IMG/VR virus record: IMGVR_UViG_3300025325_000113
Coordinates: 1-28,330 of that record
Origin: a virus
Direction: 5' to 3' (one strand)
Length of the DNA stretch: 28,330 nt
Positions 13,457-21,292 of this stretch are shown here, one piece after another (within the stretch, counting starts at the first letter, position 1; each line of letters opens with the position of its first letter). The notes under the pieces were generated by a model. That model searched no databases. It worked only from the letters and a program-made list of their open reading frames with translations, and was not told where the DNA came from. Both the position numbers and the translations under genes were made by a program.

Positions 13457-15102
13457 CCAAGCACACACTGGCCGATCAAATCGCTAATAGTATCTTAGGT
13501 GACAGCGGTTCAACATCTACTGCCATCCCTGGCCGCATTAAGCAGATATTGACGGGGGGCACAGGTGCTGTAGCTCCTGAGCGGCCTACAGGCTACTTCA
13601 GCGTTCTCGATGGACATGAACTAAGCAGCGCCGAATTGGGCGTTACGAATACAGTCTTTGGCAACGACGGTCTTGTCTACACACGCAACAACGAGGGGAA
13701 GCTGGGGCTCGCCCCTCAGTGGTTGCAGGATCAATTTAGGGGTCAAACTGAGGCTGGCGGCGGTGGAGGCGGCTCCGCTGCTGCATCCGCAGCCGCTTCC
13801 CTGGCTGAGTCCAAGCGTCAGTTCGATATCTCTCAGAAGTACCAGACCGAAATCGACAAGGCGCGTATGGCCGCCGACCGTGAGGCCAGTCTTCGTTCCG
13901 AAATGAACGACCTCCGCCAAGCCCGCATCTCCGAACGCATGGCTGCCCGCGAGCAAGGGACGCAACTGGCGGGGACCGACCCCTTCCGCACACTGGGCTC
14001 GCTCCGCGCCCGCGCCATTCAAGGTTCTACGCCTCTTGATGTATTCAAGGGCGAACTCGGTCAGGCCGCTTCATTCCAGGAGCCCGTGTTGGGGCCGGGG
14101 GCGTCGATAGCCGACCTGGAGTCCGCCATCGCCAAGATGTCGCAGCCGCTCACCCCTCAAGGCGGCGGATTGGCTTCAGCCTTCCGGCCGCCAGGGCTGG
14201 AGCGCGGCGGGACGGTGAGCAAAGAAGAGGTGCAGCCGTTCACGATGGGCCGCCCTCATCCCAAGACGGCGATTGAGTTCGCCAAAAAGGCGGGCATGAC
14301 GACCGTGATGACGGGTGAGCGGTCGGGCGGGCCGGAGCTGGTCATAGGTAAAGAGTTCACCGTTATACCGCTCTCAGACGAGGAAGAGGACGAGTTGATG
14401 CACGGCCCGTTCGACATACCGAAGGCCCAGACCGGCGTGACGGTGGGTGGTACGGCAGCGCAACAGCTCGGCGGCACAGGCGTCGGCCCAAACTACGGCC
14501 TTGAGGGCTTTCAGGACTTACTTCGGGGTCTGCGGGAGCGGTCCGGTTTCCAATGGAGGCAGGGGCTCCCCAGCCGGGGAGAGGCTGCCTCGCTGGGTGC
14601 GTTCCAGAAAGCTCCAGGCTCTCTATTGAAATCTAGCGTCTCCGATAAAGTCTACATGGTTGATGAGACAGGCAGGCTCAGGTGGGTTACAAATCCCGAT
14701 GTGTTTAACCAGTCGGGTTTTAACTGGGGTAACATTGAGACGCTGGCAAACCCTGATGAAATTGGGTTGTTTGAGCGTGGCGCAGATATCACAGGGCCGT
14801 TTAGCCTGCCGGCGGGTGGGCTCGGCGCAGTGGGTGCTATAGGTAGCCCTCTAAGTATCCGCCGGGGGATCGGCGAGATTCCGGGGATGAGTCCGGGGGA
14901 GGCTGATAGGCTGGCGAACCTGATAGGTTTCCTGCCCGCGCCCCATCGCGTCGGGGGGTTGTTTAACCGATTGTTGCCGGCCGAGCAGACCGCTCTCATA
15001 AGCGCCTATCGTATGGCCGGAATCCCAGAGGCTGACCTGCTGAACATCATTGGCCGGACAGGGATACGGGGACGAGCGAGAACGGGAACCTTTACGGGTT
15101 AG
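13453..15102 (+). CDS. Virion-associated protein with tape-measure-like tail motif
   Basis: The 549-aa protein starts MTKHTLADQIANSILGDSGS and overlaps the large gene as ATGA. A Gly/Ala linker (residues about 100-117) is followed by a coiled coil (to about 165). At about 288-316 the sequence GERSGGPELVIGKEFTVIPL resembles the GERGPELVIP motif near the end of many tape-measure proteins. At about 399-432, KVYMVDETGRLRWVTNPDVF and FNWGNIETL resemble a small domain known from secreted and surface proteins of several bacterial phyla. It is probably a structural or injected protein partnering the giant protein. The exact role is unknown. Confidence 0.65.
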   Translation: MTKHTLADQIANSILGDSGSTSTAIPGRIKQILTGGTGAVAPERPTGYFSVLDGHELSSAELGVTNTVFGNDGLVYTRNNEGKLGLAPQWLQDQFRGQTEAGGGGGGSAAASAAASLAESKRQFDISQKYQTEIDKARMAADREASLRSEMNDLRQARISERMAAREQGTQLAGTDPFRTLGSLRARAIQGSTPLDVFKGELGQAASFQEPVLGPGASIADLESAIAKMSQPLTPQGGGLASAFRPPGLERGGTVSKEEVQPFTMGRPHPKTAIEFAKKAGMTTVMTGERSGGPELVIGKEFTVIPLSDEEEDELMHGPFDIPKAQTGVTVGGTAAQQLGGTGVGPNYGLEGFQDLLRGLRERSGFQWRQGLPSRGEAASLGAFQKAPGSLLKSSVSDKVYMVDETGRLRWVTNPDVFNQSGFNWGNIETLANPDEIGLFERGADITGPFSLPAGGLGAVGAIGSPLSIRRGIGEIPGMSPGEADRLANLIGFLPAPHRVGGLFNRLLPAEQTALISAYRMAGIPEADLLNIIGRTGIRGRARTGTFTG

Positions 15103-15106
15103 CAAT

Positions 15107-15325
15107 ATGAATAGATCGGACATGACTTCATACTCACTCGTTCCTGCTCGCACATTTCGATTTGCCAGAGTTCAATTAGTCGAATTATTCAAAACACAAC
15201 TCAATTCCGTAGATCGTTACGAATGGCGATTTGTGCCTAAGGGCAGCCGACTCGTCGAGTATGACAATAAGCCGTCGCTTCTCGCGGACGTGGATTACAT
15301 TGAGATTCAGGCGTTTGGAAGTTGA
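15107..15325 (+). CDS. Small hypothetical protein
   Basis: The 72-aa protein starts MNRSDMTSYSLVPARTFRFA and ends SLLADVDYIEIQAFGS. It is visibly more AT-rich than its neighbours. No good ribosome binding site precedes either 15107 or the second ATG at 15122, so coupling to the previous gene, which ends five bases upstream, is likely. Its TGA overlaps the next start as TTGA. The family was not recognised. Confidence 0.6.
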   Translation: MNRSDMTSYSLVPARTFRFARVQLVELFKTQLNSVDRYEWRFVPKGSRLVEYDNKPSLLADVDYIEIQAFGS

Positions 15326-15489
15326 CTCAAGCAGTCCTCAGCCCAGTCCGCTGCCCGAACTGCCGCAAAAGGTTGGCGGAGCGGGTAGAAGGTAAAGTAG
15401 AGTTCCGGTGTGAGCGCTGCCGCGCCTTTGTGGCTTGGTTGGGTGGCATCTGGTATATAGAGAAAGAGGCTAAAACTGCTGTGACGTGA
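15322..15489 (+). CDS. Com-like zinc-finger protein
   Basis: This is a 55-aa protein with a TTG start that overlaps the previous stop (TTGA). It carries RCPNCRKRLAERVEGKVEFR followed by CERC, placing cysteines at 11, 14, 30 and 33. This pattern, with a short basic link and a hydrophobic VEFRCERC strand, matches the Com family of phage Mu and relatives. Mu Com is a zinc-binding activator of mom mRNA translation. No mom gene is seen next to it, so its target is unknown. It is short but convincing because of the family pattern and the coupled start. Confidence 0.72.
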   Translation: MTQAVLSPVRCPNCRKRLAERVEGKVEFRCERCRAFVAWLGGIWYIEKEAKTAVT

Positions 15490-15495
15490 TATAAT
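15487..15495 (+). promoter_or_regulatory. Extended -10 promoter before capsid block
   Basis: TGATATAAT contains a perfect TATAAT (15490-15495) with the TG of an extended -10 element. No good -35 is visible 17 bases upstream, which extended -10 promoters tolerate. TATAATCT is shared with the promoter at 2510. A transcript would start near 15502 and meet the terminator about 50 bases later. Confidence 0.55.
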
Positions 15496-15519
15496 CTGCC
15501 AAAAGGAAATACGCTACGT

Positions 15520-15556
15520 GGCCCTCGTGCCCGACCTGGCACGAGGGCCTTTCTTT
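15520..15556 (+). terminator. Intrinsic terminator or attenuator
   Basis: GGCCCTCGTGCC and GGCACGAGGGCC form a perfect 12-bp stem with the six-base loop CGACCT, followed at once by TTTCTTT. This is a textbook rho-independent terminator on the plus strand. It ends the transcript of the ejection-type block and lies just before the scaffold gene. Because a TATAAT sits 25 bases upstream of the stem, it may also act as an attenuator or make a short RNA of about 55 bases. Confidence 0.9.
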
Positions 15557-15568
15557 AAGGAAGGACAC

Positions 15569-16423
15569 ATGAGCGACACCGAGGTTCTGAATCCGGCCAC
15601 TCCGCAGGAGACGGCTGCGCCGGAAGGCCCGTTTAGCCAAACGGCCCAACCGCCCCAGCCGGAGGCTGTCCCAGCCGAAACTGCGCAGGAAGTCGCCTCA
15701 GACAAGTGGTGGCCAGGCGTTGAGTCCGAGGATGACATTCTCGCCCATGAGCGGATTGCTCCGAGGCTTGAAGAGAGGGAACAGCAGGGCTATAGCCGTG
15801 GCGTCCTTGACGGTAAGGTGAGCGCCCTAGAGGTTCTCGATGCCCGCAGCAACACCGTCACTCAGGCGCAGAACGTGGCGTCCGCCATCATTGGCAGGTT
15901 GAACAAGGCTGCCCGCGATGGGAACTTGGACTCAGACGCTATCGACAACTTGCTTACCGATCACACCCAGTCATTGACCGCTCTCAACCGCATCATCGGG
16001 GACGAGTTGAGGGATGAGGGGCGCGTCGAAGGGTACAGAGAGTTCGTCCGCTCGGTCGCTGGGCACCTCTCCGACACTCAGTTGGAGACGGAGTTCACCA
16101 ACCGTATCGCCCTTGCGCTCAGGGGGGTGAAGGACGACAGGTTGGTATCCGATTTCGTGACCCGCATCACCCAGAAGGCGGAGAAAAGCGCTCACGATAA
16201 GGGCTTTGAGGAGGGCAAGAAGGCGGGGGAGAAGGCCGTCACCGAAAGGGTGAAGGCCGAGTCCCGCGCCGGCGAGGGGCCGCACACCGCGCCTGGGACT
16301 GGGGGCAGTAGCAGCATCACGAGAGCGGAGGACTTGGATAAAATCTCCACTGCCGAATGGCTAGCGATGCCGCAAGAGCAGCGGGACCGTTTGTTGCAAG
16401 AGGCGAAGAGGGTCAGCCGCTAG
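15569..16423 (+). CDS. Putative scaffolding protein
   Basis: The 284-aa protein starts at the ATG at 15569, which has AAGGAAGGA three bases upstream; a longer in-frame GTG start at 15518 would read through the terminator stem and is rejected. The N-terminus is Pro/Glu/Ala-rich and acidic. The centre is helical and charged. The C-terminus has a Lys/Glu-rich coiled coil (DKGFEEGKKAGEKAVTERVK) and ends STAEWLAMPQEQRDRLLQE. The acidic disordered start, helical body and position just before the capsid gene fit an assembly scaffold that is removed from the mature head. Confidence 0.72.
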   Translation: MSDTEVLNPATPQETAAPEGPFSQTAQPPQPEAVPAETAQEVASDKWWPGVESEDDILAHERIAPRLEEREQQGYSRGVLDGKVSALEVLDARSNTVTQAQNVASAIIGRLNKAARDGNLDSDAIDNLLTDHTQSLTALNRIIGDELRDEGRVEGYREFVRSVAGHLSDTQLETEFTNRIALALRGVKDDRLVSDFVTRITQKAEKSAHDKGFEEGKKAGEKAVTERVKAESRAGEGPHTAPGTGGSSSITRAEDLDKISTAEWLAMPQEQRDRLLQEAKRVSR

Positions 16424-16867
16424 ATGGGCTGGAAGCGTCTAGGGGAATGCCCGCCGAGCCGTTGTCGCGGCCGCTGCTGTGAGCATATCGGTGCTTGGTA
16501 CGATAACACGGAGGAGAGCCGGGCGTTTTTAGGAGCGCTAAGGATCAGGGGTTTGAAAGTCAGTGAAGCTGGCGGGAAGATGCTTGTGGACTTGCCACAG
16601 CGCTGCCAGTACCTGACAGTAGATGGCCTCTGTGGCCTTCATCCTGGCATGGCCCCTGGCCCTGATCTTCCAGAGCGCCCTCAGTTCTGCTGGGATTGGC
16701 CCCAGGAGCCGTCTCAGCTCCTACTCGACGATTGCGGCTTCCGCTTTGAATGGAGCGAGGAGCCGGAGAAGACATATGTAGAAAGGAGTCACTTAAGTTG
16801 GGCTCAACATCAATCACATCAACTACGGCCGCCGTCCAGAACCCCGCGATCACCTCAAAGGAGGTAA
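16424..16867 (+). CDS. CxxCxxCC-type Cys-rich protein (YkgJ-like)
   Basis: The ATG directly follows the scaffold stop. The 147-aa protein has eight cysteines: CPPSRCRGRCCEH near the N-terminus (C9, C14, C18, C19), CQYLTVDGLCGLHPG (C61, C70) and then C89 and C104. This spread resembles the YkgJ/CxxCxxCC family, thought to bind zinc or iron clusters. Residues after about 124 come from DNA shared with the start of the capsid gene; they are basic and probably not conserved. A Cys-rich protein between scaffold and capsid is uncommon. It could be an assembly factor, but this is not shown. Confidence 0.65.
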   Translation: MGWKRLGECPPSRCRGRCCEHIGAWYDNTEESRAFLGALRIRGLKVSEAGGKMLVDLPQRCQYLTVDGLCGLHPGMAPGPDLPERPQFCWDWPQEPSQLLLDDCGFRFEWSEEPEKTYVERSHLSWAQHQSHQLRPPSRTPRSPQRR

Positions 16868-17655
16868 TTGAGTTTAGGGAGGCCAATCTTGCCTTCGAGG
16901 GCACGGTGTCTCGGCGGTATACAGATGAAGCGAGGGTGGGCACGACTATACGCTGGTCGCCGATCACCTTGCCCAACTCTGGCGCGGCCAGAACAAAGAG
17001 CGAGGGAAACAGTGGTAATGATATCACCTACGATGCCAGCACTGAGACCGCTGTTACCCTCACCATCAATCAGCACCAATACAGCGCCTTTGAACTGGAA
17101 GAGTTTGAGGCGTCGCTATCCATTGTGGATCAGCAGTCTTGGTACACGCGAGCGGCCGCATATGTGGTGAACTTGGCCATTGACGACACGCTGGCCGCTC
17201 TCGTAGACGACTTCTCGCAGATCGTAGGAACGCTGGCTATTGATCTCACAGATGACGACGTGCGCCGTGCTGTGCAATACCTCGACGACGCGAACGCTCC
17301 CGGAGAGGGTCGCTTCTTCGCGATGGCCCCAGCCACCAAGAACTCAATGCTGAGTATTGACCGTTATGCTTCTAGCGACTTCGCGGCAGGAGGCGGAGCC
17401 AACATCGTACGGGGCGAGTTCGGCCAGATTTACGGCCTACGAACGTGGCAGTCAACGAACGTCGAGGGCAGCAACGCTGCTGGTCACGATAATGGCATTT
17501 ACCAGCAGGACTCTATCGCTCTGGCGATGCGTATGCAACCAAAGACGCGGGTATTCGATGACATCCAGAACCTGTCTACTCAACTCGCCATCAGCGCCAT
17601 TTGGGGCGTCATAGAAACTCGCGATGACCACGGAGTCTTCGCACGGGGAGCATAG
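16798..17655 (+). CDS. Major capsid protein
   Basis: The 285-aa protein begins at TTG 16798 (MGSTSITSTTAAVQNPAITS), chosen because AAGGAG lies nine bases upstream; a longer in-frame start would have no such site. The segments EANLAFEGTVSRRYTDEARV, GTTIRWSPITLP, YVVNLAIDDTLAALVDD and YQQDSIALAMR fit the coat-protein subgroup of HK97-fold capsids. The position after the scaffold supports it. The first 70 bases overlap the Cys-rich gene in another frame. A TTG start for the most abundant virion protein is notable, though the ribosome binding site is strong. Confidence 0.85.
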   Translation: MGSTSITSTTAAVQNPAITSKEVIEFREANLAFEGTVSRRYTDEARVGTTIRWSPITLPNSGAARTKSEGNSGNDITYDASTETAVTLTINQHQYSAFELEEFEASLSIVDQQSWYTRAAAYVVNLAIDDTLAALVDDFSQIVGTLAIDLTDDDVRRAVQYLDDANAPGEGRFFAMAPATKNSMLSIDRYASSDFAAGGGANIVRGEFGQIYGLRTWQSTNVEGSNAAGHDNGIYQQDSIALAMRMQPKTRVFDDIQNLSTQLAISAIWGVIETRDDHGVFARGA

Positions 17656-17658
17656 CTA

Positions 17659-18372
17659 ATGACAAAGCAGAACAGTTCGCCAACTATCGAGGCCCCGATG
17701 CCACGCTCAGAGCGAGGTAGGCGCGCCCGTCAGCCGAAAGTCCTGACGCCGCTAGAGCAGATCAGGATGCGACCAGGTGGCATAACTGGTCCTTGGGGAT
17801 ATTACCTTCGCCCAGATGGGGCGACCATCCGGGACGCCTTGATTCTCTATCCCAACGGTGGGCAGCCGGACACTAATAAGTTCGGCGTTAACGCCGAGTA
17901 TTACCGTCAGCGGCAGGCGGCAAAGGGTTTTCAATATCTGGGGCAATCGCTGACCACTGAAGGTGTCAAGCTGCTGGTGGAGACGCTGGAGCGGAATCGA
18001 GAAGACGAAATCCTGTTCTGCGAAGATGAGATCAATGAGTGCCAACATGTCATTAATAACTCTGACCGCCCCGAAGTGCGGGATGGTCAGAGGCGACGCA
18101 AAGACCAGTTCCATGTCAGGCTTGAGATGCTTCGTGCCCCCTGGGACCCGGATGCGCTTGTTCAGGAACTGAGTGATATAGCTCGCGCTCAGCGGCTGGT
18201 CAACATCGATCCCAATGTGCTCTCAGTCATGCGCGAAATGATCGGTGAAGTGAACGAGCGCACGCGGGAATTGGTCAAACACTTTACAAAGGGCAAGGCG
18301 ACTCAAGACCCAGATGTCCACGCCGCCACTTCTAGCGGTAGCGTGGAGTTCGGCATAGACCCAGATGCGTAG
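17659..18372 (+). CDS. Structural-region hypothetical, possible head protein
   Basis: The 237-aa protein starts MTKQNSSPTIEAPMPRSERG three bases after the capsid stop. It has GITGPWGYYLRPDGATIRDA, then long helices with charged residues (ETLERNREDEILFCEDEINE). It follows the capsid gene and overlaps the next gene by eight bases, so it is probably a head or connector component made in the same operon. No family was recognised. Confidence 0.6.
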   Translation: MTKQNSSPTIEAPMPRSERGRRARQPKVLTPLEQIRMRPGGITGPWGYYLRPDGATIRDALILYPNGGQPDTNKFGVNAEYYRQRQAAKGFQYLGQSLTTEGVKLLVETLERNREDEILFCEDEINECQHVINNSDRPEVRDGQRRRKDQFHVRLEMLRAPWDPDALVQELSDIARAQRLVNIDPNVLSVMREMIGEVNERTRELVKHFTKGKATQDPDVHAATSSGSVEFGIDPDA

Positions 18373-18943
18373 TTCTCTTGGTTCCCTTCCCGTAGGTACA
18401 CGGCGCAGGCTACCCTGGTCCGACAGCACTAGGAGTCTGCGTGTCCCTCTTATGACGCCTGCCCCCGAGGGTGAACTGCATCAGGGAATGATCCGCGTAC
18501 CCAATCATCTGATCGGTGCCCAGCAACACACGAACGCCCGCCACGTCTTGGAGAAGCTGCTGGCGGAGAACGTGGAGCGATGGCTGGCTTGGTACAAGCA
18601 GCGGGGCTGGGAACTAAACAGCCGCCCCAAGGTGAAAGGCCCCTACAATCCGCCGACTCCGAGGCCAGGGATGGAGAGCGGTGAGGGCGAAGTCAAATGG
18701 TATTTCGTCAAGGCCAGATTCAAGCGCTCCAGCCCGCTCTACATCCGGCTGGATGACTACCTGGAACTGGACCGGCTGGCGAAGTTGCATGGCATCAGCT
18801 TCGACGGAGATGGAGCGCAGGCTGAGCCAATTGGCGATGGCCCGCATGACCCGATGGAGTTCGCGGAGGCGCGCCGGCAGCGGCTGGGCATCCAACGAAA
18901 GGATTACCTATTCGGAGGTCAAGATGACAGAGACAAAGAGTGA
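18365..18943 (+). CDS. Hypothetical structural-region protein
   Basis: The 192-aa protein overlaps the previous gene and has no close ribosome binding site; an in-frame ATG at 18452 is an alternative start. It contains RHVLEKLLAENVERWLAWYK and VKWYFVKARFKRSSPLYI, which alternate helical and strand-like segments, and ends DRDKE. By position it could be a connector or neck protein, but no signature was seen. It overlaps the next start. Confidence 0.6.
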   Translation: MRSSLGSLPVGTRRRLPWSDSTRSLRVPLMTPAPEGELHQGMIRVPNHLIGAQQHTNARHVLEKLLAENVERWLAWYKQRGWELNSRPKVKGPYNPPTPRPGMESGEGEVKWYFVKARFKRSSPLYIRLDDYLELDRLAKLHGISFDGDGAQAEPIGDGPHDPMEFAEARRQRLGIQRKDYLFGGQDDRDKE

Positions 18944-19091
18944 ATCGGGCCGAACGGAGGTGGATGTGGAGCTGGACGAGTTCGGCAAGGGGTTGATCGT
19001 AGTCCAGCGCGACGGGCGGATCATTCACCGCTTTGACGTGCCGGAGGAGCAACTCAGTATCGACACTGAGCCCAGAGTGCGGACGGGTTAG
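18924..19091 (+). CDS. Small acidic hypothetical protein
   Basis: The 55-aa protein starts MTETKSESGRTEVDVELDEF with a strong GGAGGT site. The middle (FGKGLIVVQRDGRIIHRFDV) looks like a short beta hairpin. It overlaps the end of the previous gene by 20 bases. A longer in-frame start at 18681 lies inside that gene and is not supported. Its function is unknown. Confidence 0.65.
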   Translation: MTETKSESGRTEVDVELDEFGKGLIVVQRDGRIIHRFDVPEEQLSIDTEPRVRTG

Positions 19092-19128
19092 GGCCGCAGC
19101 GAGCTGTAAGACAGCAAGGAGGTAAGAC

Positions 19129-19911
19129 ATGCCTGCTACGGATTTTCTACCACGGAAGCTCTATAACGCCTTCTCGCGGGCAGGCTTCCCAAGCGAACCG
19201 ATAAAGGGGTTGCTGGCCCTCCTGGGCAATCCTGAGTACGTCGCCTTCTGGGATGACCACTTGGGAACCCGATCCGGCACGTGGCCGGCGGGTACACCCT
19301 ACGCATCCACCGTCGGCACAGGCACGGAGGTCATCGGCCTCACGCAAGCGGTGGGGGGCACGATGACCCTCACCACTGGTAACGCTGGTAGCGATTCAGC
19401 GGGTCAAGGGCTTGGCCTCAACTGGTCAGGCGACCGTGGCTTCTACTTCATTGCCCGCTTAAAGATCGACCGCATTACCGACAGCAAGTTCGAGATCGGC
19501 ATGACGGATGCCGTTAATGACGATGGCGCTGTTGCGGTTAAGGCGACGCCGACCTTTACCGCTACCGACTGTGGCCTCTTTGTCTTCGACAGAACCGACG
19601 ACGCCGAAGTCACCTTCGTTTCCAACGGTGGCACGACGGACGCTAATGCGGACGCCACGGACTTCGATATCGTCGCCGACACCTACTTCGTTGTGGAGAT
19701 TGTCTGTAAGGGGGCTACGGATACGACTGGTGACAACATCGCCGGTTACATCAACGGTCAGCTCATCGGCTCAGGGAACATCGATGGGGCCAACCCTCTG
19801 ACGATCTGGGCATACGTCGAAGACCTCGCGACCAGCACCGCCACCATTCTTACCGTCGATTACTGGGGCTGCGTTGGCCCCCGTGTCGCTCAGTGGGGCG
19901 TGGGGAGCTAA
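19129..19911 (+). CDS. Lectin-like structural protein
   Basis: The 260-aa protein has a strong AAGGAGGT site. After a short N-terminal helix (LPRKLYNAFSRAGFPSEPIK), it becomes Thr/Gly/Asp-rich and strand-rich (GFYFIARLKIDRITDSKFEI, DTYFVVEIVCKG, NIAGYINGQLIGSG). This is the pattern of a concanavalin-like jelly-roll lectin domain. Such domains occur on capsid decoration and tail proteins that bind sugars. Position after the capsid operon favours a decoration or head-fibre role, which is inferred. Confidence 0.6.
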   Translation: MPATDFLPRKLYNAFSRAGFPSEPIKGLLALLGNPEYVAFWDDHLGTRSGTWPAGTPYASTVGTGTEVIGLTQAVGGTMTLTTGNAGSDSAGQGLGLNWSGDRGFYFIARLKIDRITDSKFEIGMTDAVNDDGAVAVKATPTFTATDCGLFVFDRTDDAEVTFVSNGGTTDANADATDFDIVADTYFVVEIVCKGATDTTGDNIAGYINGQLIGSGNIDGANPLTIWAYVEDLATSTATILTVDYWGCVGPRVAQWGVGS

Positions 19912-19943
19912 CGCTCACAGCTAAAGCAAAGGAGAAAGCAAAC

Positions 19944-20582
19944 ATGGCAACTCTCGATGTAGCACAAAGAAGTTCGGCTGACAGGGGCATTACGAATCTC
20001 GCACAGGCGCTTCTCACCCTCGACGCCTCTGGCGCTCTCGTTGTGATCGACTTCTTCGCAAAGGCGATCTTGGACGATCATGGCTACCAGGTTCGGGCAG
20101 GCACGATCTCGGTGCCACTGGTTGGCGATGTGTTGATCACAGACACGGCGGCTGAGTTCTGCGCCGACGTAGCAGCGGGCCTTGTGCTCATACCTGTCGC
20201 TCAGCACATCTCAATCAACCTTGCGGGCGGCACGGCACACGAGTACGCGACCAAGAGCGTCGCTACGGTTTCAAGCGCGGGGACGGCTTTCGTCCCTCTA
20301 CCCTTGAATTCGGGTGGTCCGGCAGCGGCGTCAACAGCGCGTGTAGCCGCCGCTGGTGGAGTCACGGTGACGGCTGAGTTGGCGACTACGACCGTGTTTC
20401 ACTGGGGAGTTGGGCGGAGCGCCGCTGATTTGGCCGTCGATGGAGACTGGCAGCCCTTGCGCCCGCCAGTGTTGAACGGTCCACGCTGCCTTTACACGCA
20501 GATTGCTGCGGCTACGACAGGCCCTTCCTACTTTGCCCACCTTGACTACTTGGAGTTTGTGTCAGCGCAACTGGGTCAGTAA
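19944..20582 (+). CDS. Virion protein, tandem paralogue 1
   Basis: The 212-aa protein starts MATLDVAQRSSADRGITNLA with AAAGGAGA upstream. It is a paralogue of the next gene. They share GYQVRAGTI, PLVGDVLIT, TAAEFC, the run KSVATVSSAGTAF and the C-terminal GPRCLYTQIAAA...GPSY. Length and strand-rich composition suggest a decoration or tail-surface protein. No known family was assigned. Confidence 0.65.
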   Translation: MATLDVAQRSSADRGITNLAQALLTLDASGALVVIDFFAKAILDDHGYQVRAGTISVPLVGDVLITDTAAEFCADVAAGLVLIPVAQHISINLAGGTAHEYATKSVATVSSAGTAFVPLPLNSGGPAAASTARVAAAGGVTVTAELATTTVFHWGVGRSAADLAVDGDWQPLRPPVLNGPRCLYTQIAAATTGPSYFAHLDYLEFVSAQLGQ

Positions 20583-20611
20583 TCCTTGCACACACTGAAA
20601 GGAGAACGCAA

Positions 20612-21274
20612 ATGCCACTAATGCAGGTCTTCAGAGGTCTGGGGGCTGGGTTCGGCAACAACGCTACGCCGCCAGCCTATCTCAATACTATGGCTCAGCA
20701 GGTCGTGATGCAGTGGTATCAGGCCATGATTCTCGATGGCCGGGGCTTTCAGGTCCGGGCTGGCACGATCACCACACCGTTGGTCGGTGACGTGGCGATC
20801 ACGAACACCGCAGCCGAGTTCTGTGTCGATGCTGCGTCAGGGACGACGATTATGCCAGTAGCGCAGATCATCTCTATCCGCCTCTCAACGGGTACATTAC
20901 ATGAGTACGCGAGCAAGAGCGTTGCCACAGTCTCAAGCGCAGGGACAGCATTCACGCCCCTGCCCCTCAAGTCAGATGGGTCGGCGGCTGTATCAACGGC
21001 CCGCGTTCAGGCTGCTGGTGCCGTGACGGTAACGACCGAGGCGGCGACTACGACATTGCGCCACTGGTCCTGGGCAAACCCAGCAGCGGGCTTTACGGGC
21101 GCTCTTCCAGGCGATCAGCATCAGGAATGGTACCCAGCAGCGAACAACGGCTCGCCTGTTCTCGTGGGGCCTCGGTGTCTTTACACCCAGATCGCCGCTG
21201 CCGGCACAGGGCCGAGTTACTACGCTAACCTGGACTATCTGGAGATACCAACACTGATGGTTAATCCGTCCTAG
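20612..21274 (+). CDS. Virion protein, tandem paralogue 2
   Basis: The 220-aa protein starts MPLMQVFRGLGAGFGNNATP with AAAGGAGAACGCAAATG, a leader close to that of its paralogue. It shares GFQVRAGTI, PLVGDVAIT, SVATVSSAGTAF and GPRCLYTQIAAA with the gene at 19944, but has a different N-terminus and a short insertion (SWANPAAGFTGALPGDQHQE). A tandem duplication followed by divergence is the simplest reading. Confidence 0.65.
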   Translation: MPLMQVFRGLGAGFGNNATPPAYLNTMAQQVVMQWYQAMILDGRGFQVRAGTITTPLVGDVAITNTAAEFCVDAASGTTIMPVAQIISIRLSTGTLHEYASKSVATVSSAGTAFTPLPLKSDGSAAVSTARVQAAGAVTVTTEAATTTLRHWSWANPAAGFTGALPGDQHQEWYPAANNGSPVLVGPRCLYTQIAAAGTGPSYYANLDYLEIPTLMVNPS

Positions 21275-21292
21275 CGGTAACGGCGGAACCCA

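Noticed and set aside
15518-15568. Longer start of the scaffold gene
   Set aside because: It would translate through the terminator stem; the ATG at 15569 has a proper ribosome binding site.
16750-16797. Longer start of the capsid gene
   Set aside because: No ribosome binding site, while TTG 16798 has AAGGAG at good spacing.
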